In this document: piece by piece, positions 1-4,678 of the stretch | How positions within the stretch are numbered: position 1 is the stretch's first letter | How the letters are laid out: each line of letters begins with the position of its first letter | Assembly: GCA_017467745.1 (NCBI GenBank) | Contig: JAFUKV010000244.1 | Location: 1 to 6,944, forward strand | DNA: 6,944 nt | Source: Bacteroidaceae bacterium | GTDB taxonomy: Bacteria > Bacteroidota > Bacteroidia > Bacteroidales > CHK158-818 | Reading direction: 5' to 3' | Translations under genes and position numbers: made by a program | The notes under the pieces: model-generated | What the model was told of the DNA's origin: nothing | Database searches by the model: none | Seen by the model: only the letters and a program-made list of their open reading frames with translations

Positions 1-259
1 GTATGCAGCAGTTGCAGGACAACGATATGAAATACCGCTATTTGCTGATGCAAGGACAGGCAGACGGGGAAACTTTTGATATGCTGGAAAACAAGTTCAA
101 GTGGCAACGGGATAACGGCTTTATCCGAAGTCTGACCGATTCAGTGATGGATTTTGAATACCGCATCCAAAAGCAGGCGGAAGCACTGGACGTGCAAGGC
201 TGTTGAACGAGCAAGCCGAACAGCTAAAGAAAGAAGCTGATAAGCTGGGTAAGCCATAA
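1..259 (+). pseudogene. C-terminal part of an unrecognised coiled-coil protein, frame broken near its end
   Basis: The frame is open from the window edge to a TGA at 204-206, so the gene probably begins upstream and the ATG at position 3 is likely internal. The visible part is charged and helical, rich in Gln, Lys, Glu and Asp, and ends in a coiled-coil-like stretch (RIQKQAEALD). I do not recognise the family. Directly after the break, the +2 frame continues with LLNEQAEQLKKEADKLGKP and a TAA at 257-259. That segment has the same helical character and looks like the true C-terminus. Restoring one base around 194-200 (for example CAAAGG in place of CAAGG) would join the two frames. The neighbouring excisionase-like gene suggests a protein of an integrative or conjugative element, but that is inference. 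It could also be a complete, slightly shorter protein ending at 206. Confidence 0.5.
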
Positions 260-262
260 ACG

Positions 263-308
263 GGGAAAGCCGAGATGGATGAAGCACATTCACCGTTCCG
301 GCTTTTCA
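263..308. terminator. Possible two-way terminator between convergent genes
   Basis: AAAGCCG at 266-272 pairs with CGGCTTT at 299-305 around a 26-base loop. The stem lies between the 3' end of the plus-strand gene (stop at 206 or 259) and the stop of the minus-strand HTH gene at 312. The plus-strand side is followed by T-rich sequence (TTTTC, then TTCTTTTTCTTC). The long loop makes it weak, but its place between converging genes fits a shared terminator. Confidence 0.35.
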
Positions 309-311
309 GAT

Positions 312-644
312 TCACTTCTTTTTCTTCGTACAGTGTTCTTTCTCGAACTGGCGTAGCGTGGTGACGCTGAACCTTTCCTTGATGAACTCCCGGACATCGG
401 AAGCCTTGTAATACACTTTTCCGCTGATAGTGAAGTATGGCAACGCACCGATAGCCCGGTAGCGTTGCAGGGTTTTGATGCTTACTTTGAACAGCAGGCA
501 CAAGTCTTGATTATCCAATAGGTTATCATCTTCGGGCAGTACCCTGTCTGCATTGCGCAGTACCCGTACATCTTTGCAAAGTTCTTCCTGTTTGACGTAC
601 AGCTTCTGCATCCATACGCTAAAATCGTCATTCTCTATATACAT
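312..644 (-). CDS. Excisionase-like helix-turn-helix DNA-binding protein
   Basis: This is a small basic protein of 110 residues from the start chosen here. Its C-terminal half is a MerR/excisionase-type helix-turn-helix (helix_turn_helix_17 type): DNQDLCLLFKVSIKTLQRYR is the recognition-helix region, GALPYFTISGKVYYKASDV is the wing, and EFIKERF follows. The N-terminal part (YIENDDFSVWMQKLYVKQEEL) is a predicted helix. The protein ends in a lysine-rich tail. Bacteroides integrative elements commonly carry such proteins as excision factors or small regulators, which fits a DNA-binding rather than enzymatic role. I chose the ATG at 644 because homologues as I recall them begin near this point; a start at 671, nine residues longer, is equally open. 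No strong promoter was found upstream. The gene points the same way as the panB run but is separated from it by about 170 bases. Confidence 0.82.
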   Translation of the reverse strand: MYIENDDFSVWMQKLYVKQEELCKDVRVLRNADRVLPEDDNLLDNQDLCLLFKVSIKTLQRYRAIGALPYFTISGKVYYKASDVREFIKERFSVTTLRQFEKEHCTKKKK

Positions 645-729
645 GATTGCTTCATTTTTCTGATTATACATTATTGTCTGTCAATCGATTGATGAAGCAA
701 AGTTCTAAAAACGGATGCAAAGAAATTAC

Positions 730-751
730 AGGGGAACTAATGGAATCCCCT
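730..751. repeat. Short inverted repeat upstream of the HTH gene
   Basis: AGGGGA at 730-735 and TCCCCT at 746-751 form a perfect 6-base inverted repeat with a 10-base loop. It lies about 86 bases upstream of the HTH gene start and downstream of the small ORF that ends at 815. It could be an operator for the HTH protein, or a weak terminator for the minus-strand run, since T-rich sequence follows on that strand. The rest of the 645-814 gap shows no gene and no convincing promoter. Confidence 0.35.
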
Positions 752-814
752 ATAAATAAATCATAAGTCGCAAATAGGGCATTTTTTTCTTGCTCAAACC
801 GTGTACGATACGAT

Positions 815-997
815 TTAAGACGGTGCAAACCCAAAAAAATAGCGGAACAATACGCTATAATCCTGTTCGTTGGTTCTGAATTTGACTATATGCATAGCCA
901 ATTCGTTAAGTGCTTCCATTAATTCAGATTTGGAAACATTGCGTTGTGAGCATTCCAGTAATAGTTGGAAAAATCTTTCGTCTAATAAATCTTTCAT
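815..997 (-). CDS. Hypothetical 60-residue protein
   Basis: This open frame begins with ATG 34 bases downstream of the panB stop and runs the same way, so it may be the last gene of that transcript. The protein is mostly helical and mixed in charge (for example SKSELMEALNELAMHIVKF) and ends in an aromatic stretch (YSVLFRYFFGF). It has no signal peptide, no clear membrane segment and no motif I recognise. Its length is near the limit at which chance frames occur, so only its position and helical character support it. It could be a small regulator of the nearby mobile element or a chance frame. Confidence 0.42.
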   Translation of the reverse strand: MKDLLDERFFQLLLECSQRNVSKSELMEALNELAMHIVKFRTNEQDYSVLFRYFFGFAPS

Positions 998-1031
998 AAT
1001 AACGATAAACGTCAGGAATTAAACATATTTA

Positions 1032-1848
1032 TTAATATTGTTCTTCCTTATTTGGAAATTTACTTTGTTTTACATCTGATATATAATTGCTTACAACATC
1101 CGATATAACAGTATGCAAATCTGCATATAATCGTAAAAACTTAGGACGAAAACCCTTGTTTTTCCCTAACATATCATCTATGACTAACACCTGCTCATCA
1201 CAATCTGCACCGCCACCTATCCCGATTGTAGGTATCGATATTTCAGAACTTACTTGTACTGCAAGCGTTGCAGGAATTTTTTCTAAAACAATTCCAAAAC
1301 ATCCTGCTTCTTCAAGCAAATGGGCATCTATTACCAGTTTACGGGCTTCTTCTTTTTCTTTAGCACGTATTCTATAGTCGCCAAATCTATTGATATATTG
1401 GGGAGTTAATCCTAAATGTCCCATAACAGGAATGCCAACCTTTATGATTGCTTTTACTGTTTCTATGATTTCTTCCCCACCTTCCAGCCTTAATGCGTCA
1501 CATTGGCTTTCTTGTATTATCCGAACAGCATTTTTAACCCCATCAATAGGATTTAGTATAAGAACCAAATGGCATATCACAAATTACCAAAGCATGTTTA
1601 ATGCCACGTACAACTGATTGGGCATAAAGTATCATTTGCTCTAATGTCATGGGGATTGTTGTTGCATATCCAGCCATTATATTAGAAGCAGAATCTCCTA
1701 TGAGAATAGAATCTATACCAACTTCATCTAAAATCTTGGCTGTCGTGTAATCGTAGGCTGTTAACATACTTATTTTTTCCCCTTGTTTTTTCATTGATAC
1801 AAGGGATTGAGCCGTTATCTTTTTATTAGAATCTGTATATGTAGACAT
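1032..1848 (-). pseudogene. panB: 3-methyl-2-oxobutanoate hydroxymethyltransferase (ketopantoate hydroxymethyltransferase), frameshifted
   Basis: PanB transfers a hydroxymethyl group from 5,10-methylenetetrahydrofolate to 2-oxoisovalerate, making ketopantoate for pantothenate and coenzyme A. Two overlapping frames together give a full-length PanB of about 272 residues. The first begins MSTYTDSNKK at 1848 and runs through TAYDYTTAKI, ILIGDSASNIMAG (metal-binding Asp region) and VICDMPFGSY. The second resumes at NPIDGVKNAVRI and runs through RLEGGEE, GHLGLTPQYIN, VLEKIP (catalytic Glu) and FRPKFLRLYADL. The frames switch at 1548-1557 beside the AAA run (TTT at 1552-1554 on the plus strand): one extra base or two missing bases explains it. 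As it stands, translation stops at 1543, leaving about 100 residues. The usual Lys of the V/L-K-L/I-E-G-G motif is Arg here, and the usual GIGAG and DGQ motifs read GIGGG and DEQ, so this looks like a divergent second copy. It lies 25 bases after the cupin gene, in the same operon. Confidence 0.85.
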
Positions 1849-1873
1849 TTGTGTACAAGAATATTGAATGAAT

Positions 1874-2215
1874 TTATAGATAGTCTTCTCTATGTGGTGT
1901 GAATACATCAATAACTTCACCACTTGTTATCACTTCAAAGGAATGGGGTATGTTACCTGGTATTGCATAGCTGTCCCCCGAATGAAGCAACACATCAATG
2001 TTCTCATTCGGCATTTCCACTTTCAGACGGTATTCGCCTGATATGACATATCCGCATTGTTCTTGTGGATGCTGATGTGTGGTAGCAAAATTACCTTTCA
2101 CATAGTTCATCTTTGTAACCATAGACATTTCACCTACCGCTAAAGAATCTAATGAAACGCCTTTGAATGTCTTCTTCAAGGCTTCTTCTTTTCGTACTAC
2201 TACTTTTGTTTTCAT
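1874..2215 (-). CDS. Small single-domain cupin protein
   Basis: This 113-residue protein is one cupin barrel. Motif 1 is seen at residues 47-60 (HQHPQEQCGYVISG), with His47, His49 and Glu52 or Gln53 as likely metal ligands. Motif 2 is at residues 80-93 (GDSYAIPGNIPHSF), with His91 as the last ligand. There is no signal peptide, so it is cytoplasmic. Small cupins of this type bind a divalent metal and act as dioxygenases, isomerases, sugar or organic-acid binding proteins, or oxalate-type decarboxylases; the substrate cannot be told here. It lies between the small membrane protein gene, whose frame overlaps its start by 86 bases, and panB, which begins 25 bases after its stop. That suggests co-transcription and perhaps a shared metabolite. 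The ATG at 2215 is the natural start; the overlapping upstream frame is discussed under its own entry. Confidence 0.85.
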   Translation of the reverse strand: MKTKVVVRKEEALKKTFKGVSLDSLAVGEMSMVTKMNYVKGNFATTHQHPQEQCGYVISGEYRLKVEMPNENIDVLLHSGDSYAIPGNIPHSFEVITSGEVIDVFTPHREDYL

Positions 2216-2414
2216 TTTTTAATATATAAATGTGATATGTATGAATACTTACGGCTATGGTACATCCAATAATAAAAGGCATTGCATGCAACATCAATCC
2301 ATATACAACATATATGGTATTTGCACAGAGTGCCATTATTCTTAAATGTATTATATTCAACAAGTTTAGAATCAATCCCAAATAACCTATAATATCTGTC
2401 ATTGTGTTTGACAT
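2130..2414 (-). CDS. Small three-helix inner-membrane protein, possibly YgjV-like
   Basis: Three hydrophobic helices cover residues 7-24, 27-43 and 45-65, followed by a charged tail (KNENKSSSTKRRSLEED). The pattern of a first helix, then an Arg, then Asn...VVYGL...A-P and a final helix ending HTYHIYIL resembles small YgjV-type membrane proteins of unknown function; that family call is tentative. Starts at Met1 (2414) or Met5 (2402) are both possible. The gene begins 16 bases after the MarR-GNAT stop, so it is probably the second gene of the operon. The last 86 bases overlap the cupin start in another frame, so the charged tail may be spurious. One extra A in the A6 run at 2215-2220 would end the protein at a TGA overlapping the cupin ATG (ATGA), which is the usual arrangement for translational coupling. 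Confidence 0.6.
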   Translation of the reverse strand: MSNTMTDIIGYLGLILNLLNIIHLRIMALCANTIYVVYGLMLHAMPFIIGCTIAVSIHTYHIYILKNENKSSSTKRRSLEEDIQRRFIRFFSGR

Positions 2415-2430
2415 GAATATCTGTTCTAAT

Positions 2431-3384
2431 TCATTTTAATACAAGTTCCATTTGTATGTTTCCTCTTTCGTATGCCGGATGATATTCTGTAAGTTCCTTG
2501 AATCCTAATTTTCTGTATGTGTGGATGGCTGGTTTAAGCAGTGTATTGCTTTCGAGAAACAGCATCTTCGCTCCCATAGCCTTTGCCTTGTCTATAACGG
2601 CTCTGCAAAGTAGCGTACCGATACCTTTTCCTTGTACATCAGTACTGACTGCAAGTTTTGCCAACTCGTAGTCATATACGGGACTATCCATTTTGCAAAG
2701 GGCACATACTCCGACCGGAGTGTTTTTGTAAATAGCCACAAAAATAAATCCACCCTTATCTATGATATATTCCTGCGGATGGTTGAGATATTCCAAGTCG
2801 CGCGGCTCTACTTTCCAATGCTGGGTAATCCAGTTTTCATTCAATGATTTAAATATATCCCTGTGGCATGGCTCATATGGTATGACCTTTATATCATCTT
2901 TTTCTCGTATTTTTCGTGCCTCTTTGACCCGTTGTAGGAGACTTTTTTCAGAAAGCAGTTCTTCCCATTCACCGATGGCACGCCACAAATCGTTACGAGT
3001 ATTCTTAGATATGCTTTCAACTGCAGTCGCTACATCCCTACATGCTTCTGTCAGCACGGCTGCTGTTTTCATTCCTTTATTTGAAAGAGCTATAAAATTT
3101 CGCCTTTTATCTTCTTTGTCCTCTGCCCCTTTGACAAGCCCTTTCACAGCCATTTCCCTCACCATATTACTTACGGAAGGATGAGTATGCCCGATTTCCT
3201 TTGCAATGCCCGTAATCGTTTTTTTTTCTCCGTCAGACAAGACAAAAAGAATAGGAAACCATTTCGGTTTGATGTCAATACCATATAACTCATAAATCCG
3301 GCTTGCGTCAGCCGTCACTGTGTCTGTCAGCATACGTAATCTGCTGCCAATAGCCATTTTACCTGTTTTATCAAAAAAATCCAT
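2431..3384 (-). CDS. MarR-family regulator fused to a GNAT N-acetyltransferase
   Basis: This 317-residue protein has an N-terminal winged-helix MarR domain (about residues 15-145). The recognition region is ITGIAKEIGHTHPSVSNMVREM, and the wing EDKEDKRRNFIALSNKG carries the family's conserved Asp-Lys-Arg character. A GNAT domain follows (about residues 164-317), with the acetyl-CoA loop QGKGIG at 251-256 and the C-terminal ...YRKLGFKELTEY segment. Such fusions are common in Bacteroidota; they bind DNA and may acetylate a small molecule or protein, and the substrate is unknown. I chose the ATG at 3384 over that at 3441 because the promoter -7 element lies at 3426-3419, so the earlier ATG would fall before the transcript, and because homologues begin MDF...GKMA-GSRLR. 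It is the first gene of the minus-strand operon and may regulate it and the signals upstream. Confidence 0.9.
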   Translation of the reverse strand: MDFFDKTGKMAIGSRLRMLTDTVTADASRIYELYGIDIKPKWFPILFVLSDGEKKTITGIAKEIGHTHPSVSNMVREMAVKGLVKGAEDKEDKRRNFIALSNKGMKTAAVLTEACRDVATAVESISKNTRNDLWRAIGEWEELLSEKSLLQRVKEARKIREKDDIKVIPYEPCHRDIFKSLNENWITQHWKVEPRDLEYLNHPQEYIIDKGGFIFVAIYKNTPVGVCALCKMDSPVYDYELAKLAVSTDVQGKGIGTLLCRAVIDKAKAMGAKMLFLESNTLLKPAIHTYRKLGFKELTEYHPAYERGNIQMELVLK

Positions 3385-3418
3385 ATTCACAATGTTATTA
3401 GAAACGTAATTGATTACA

Positions 3419-3450
3419 CAAATATAGACTGCTTTTTTCATACATGCAAA
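3419..3450 (-). promoter_or_regulatory. Bacteroidota-type promoter for the MarR-GNAT operon
   Basis: On the minus strand, TTTG at 3450-3447 (-33) is followed after exactly 20 bases by TATATTTG at 3426-3419 (-7). This matches the Bacteroides sigma-ABfr consensus fully. The expected transcript start is near 3412, giving a 5' leader of about 28 bases before the ATG at 3384. It decides the start codon of the regulator gene and probably drives the genes down to panB and the small ORF. Confidence 0.75.
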
Positions 3451-3473
3451 TTTTTCAACTTATAATCGTATAA

Positions 3474-3525
3474 AATAGTTTAGTTTGTCCTTTTGTCTAT
3501 ATATCCAAAACGAACTAAACCTATT
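3474..3525. repeat. Imperfect inverted repeat, candidate operator
   Basis: The arm at 3474-3495 (AATAG, TTTAGTTTG, TCC, TTTTG) mirrors the arm at 3506-3525 (CAAAACGAAC, TAAACCTATT) with a few mismatches, around the 10-base AT-rich centre TCTATATATC. It starts 24 bases upstream of the -33 element of the MarR-GNAT promoter. A site for the MarR-GNAT protein itself, controlling its own operon or a divergent transcript, is plausible but unproven. Confidence 0.45.
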
Positions 3526-3550
3526 TCTATTGACAGCAAAATAAATGTGC

Positions 3551-3585
3551 TGGCGAAAAGAAAAAGACTATTTTTCTTTTCGCCA
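3551..3585. repeat. Perfect 15-base inverted repeat (hairpin)
   Basis: TGGCGAAAAGAAAAA at 3551-3565 is exactly reverse-complementary to TTTTTCTTTTCGCCA at 3571-3585, with the 5-base loop GACTA between. It ends 8 bases upstream of the -33 element of the plus-strand promoter at 3594. In RNA it would form a strong hairpin on either strand; as DNA it could be a binding site. It lies in the long gap with no protein gene between 3385 and 3993. Confidence 0.6.
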
Positions 3586-3593
3586 ATTTTGCT

Positions 3594-3623
3594 TTTGTGG
3601 TTGGTGGTCTTTTGTTACCTTTG
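3594..3623 (+). promoter_or_regulatory. Bacteroidota-type promoter for a short RNA
   Basis: TTTG at 3594-3597 and TACCTTTG at 3616-3623 match the -33 and -7 elements, with an 18-base spacer, one or two bases shorter than usual. Transcription would start near 3627-3630, right at the 5' foot of the long stem described next. No long reading frame follows, so the product is probably a short RNA or leader. Confidence 0.55.
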
Positions 3624-3626
3624 CAC

Positions 3627-3710
3627 ATGAAGCCCACCACTAAGCAAATTTCTTCGTTTTTTTGTTACTATTTTGTTACCATCTATTAGTGATTGGTGGG
3701 TTTTATTATT
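3627..3710 (+). ncRNA. Predicted short structured RNA of about 85 nt ending in its own terminator
   Basis: The stretch starts at the expected transcript start of the promoter at 3594-3623. AAGCCCACCA at 3630-3639 pairs with TGGTGGGTTT at 3694-3703 (10 pairs, one of them G-U). CTAA at 3640-3643 then pairs with TTAG at 3686-3689, with a 4-base bulge at 3690-3693. The loop is U-rich and holds two GTTAC copies (3664-3668, 3675-3679). The tail TTTTATTATT at 3701-3710 follows the stem, as in a Rho-independent terminator. So promoter, body and terminator fit in about 115 bases, as expected for a small RNA. The same bases also encode a 20-codon frame starting ATG at 3627 and ending TAG at 3687-3689, so a leader peptide or attenuator is an alternative. 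I do not recognise a known RNA family. Confidence 0.45.
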
Positions 3711-3940
3711 GATAATCAGTTATATATGAAATAGGATATATAATTTTTGGCAAAATATAATCAACAGTTACCAGTTGTGGAAAAAGAGAAAAAATGAAAT
3801 AATAAATATAAACTGTATCACAAGCAAATAAATGCGAACAAAATACTTAGTAATATCGCAAACATAATTAATGGCTACCGACTTTTTGAAAAATGGTTCC
3901 GATACTTAACTCTTTCTTTTACCGTATAAATTTATGGTTT
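3711..3940. other. AT-rich stretch with no recognised gene or signal
   Basis: This stretch lies between the short RNA and the promoter of the outer-membrane protein gene. It is very AT-rich and broken by stops in all frames I read. I see no gene, no strong repeat and no clear promoter in it. With 3385-3710 it makes up the long intergenic region between the divergent MarR-GNAT operon and the beta-barrel gene. Confidence 0.5.
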
Positions 3941-3944
3941 TTCA

Positions 3945-3975
3945 TTGTTTATACGATAACTTTTTGTTATCTTTA
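3945..3975 (+). promoter_or_regulatory. Promoter of the outer-membrane protein gene with an overlapping palindrome
   Basis: TTG at 3945-3947 and TATCTTTA at 3968-3975 fit the Bacteroidota -33 and -7 elements with a 20-base spacer; the last base of the -7 element differs from TAnnTTTG. The start codon is at 3994, giving a short leader. A perfect palindrome, GATAAC-TTTTT-GTTATC at 3955-3971, overlaps the spacer and the -7 box, where a repressor could block it. Confidence 0.5.
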
Positions 3976-3993
3976 CAAAATTAAAACATCATT

Positions 3994-4665
3994 ATGAGAA
4001 CCAAATGGCTTATTTTACTGTTAACGGTTTGTTTTTGTTCGTATGCACAACAAGAAAATAAATCTCAAATGGCGCTAACCTCCGCTTTCGGAGCGACAAA
4101 CCATAAAGATTTTTGCTATCAGTTTGAGATTTCATACCATTATATGGGTCATCCTTTCTTGGGTATAGGAGGCGGTATCGGTTTTTGCGGCATACTCAGC
4201 GACCATTTGCCCGCCGGATATTCAGAAAACGGCATATGGACATCTTGGTGTTTAAATAAAGAATATAAATATATCAACCAATTATACTTACGCCCCTCTC
4301 TGATATTCCGGTCTCCCGCATTGACACAAATAAAGGGCAAGTACGGGCTGCATTTTCAGGCAGAACCGGGCATACAATTGCTGATACCTTACAGTAGCGT
4401 AAAAATAGACTATATAGATGACGAGGCTTACATAAATTCCGAGCGCATATCTTCAAACAAAGGTAATTGGTGCTTTTGGAATATAAAAAGCGGTATATTC
4501 ATCAAAAATGATGATTTTTCTTTCGGATTAGGCTATATCATCTCCAATCTCGATGTATATTCCAATCGGAGAACAATGAAAATAGCAAACTCATCATTCT
4601 CCGAATTTTATCCTAAATCAAAATTAGTACACAACGCCTTTATTTATTTCGGCGTATCTTTTTAA
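3994..4665 (+). CDS. Outer-membrane beta-barrel protein, function unknown
   Basis: This 223-residue protein has a clear type I signal peptide: MRTK, then the hydrophobic stretch WLILLLTVCFC, and a likely cut after SYA (residues 16-18) before QQENK. The mature part alternates polar and aromatic or hydrophobic residues in short strands separated by charged turns (for example YQFEISYHYMG, LGIGGGIGFCG, LYLRPSLIFRS, FSFGLGYIISN). It ends in an aromatic strand, AFIYFGVSF, with the terminal Phe typical of outer-membrane barrels recognised by BamA. About eight to ten strands are plausible, as in small OmpW- or OprF-like barrels. The ligand or role is not visible. The gene stands alone, with its own promoter and a possible operator, and ends 13 bases from the convergent uvrA stop. 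The cysteines at 13 and 15 do not form a convincing lipobox, so a lipoprotein is unlikely. Confidence 0.8.
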   Translation: MRTKWLILLLTVCFCSYAQQENKSQMALTSAFGATNHKDFCYQFEISYHYMGHPFLGIGGGIGFCGILSDHLPAGYSENGIWTSWCLNKEYKYINQLYLRPSLIFRSPALTQIKGKYGLHFQAEPGIQLLIPYSSVKIDYIDDEAYINSERISSNKGNWCFWNIKSGIFIKNDDFSFGLGYIISNLDVYSNRRTMKIANSSFSEFYPKSKLVHNAFIYFGVSF

Positions 4666-4678
4666 TATCGGTAACAAA

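Noticed and set aside
1087..1617. Plus-strand open frames opposite panB
   Set aside because: They are shadows of the PanB frames on the other strand, with no protein-like features or promoters.
3385..3441. Longer MarR-GNAT protein starting at 3441
   Set aside because: A full-consensus promoter -7 element lies inside this stretch, so the ATG at 3441 would be upstream of the transcript start; the extra 19 residues are also unlike the family.
3551..3585. Invertible promoter (phase-variation switch) flanked by inverted repeats
   Set aside because: The arms are only 5 bases apart, no promoter lies between them, and no second distant copy of the arm is visible in the window.
3613..3624. CTnDOT-like attachment core resembling GTAnnTTTGC
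   Set aside because: The match is imperfect, the same bases are better explained as a -7 promoter element, and no integrase gene or matching second copy is visible.
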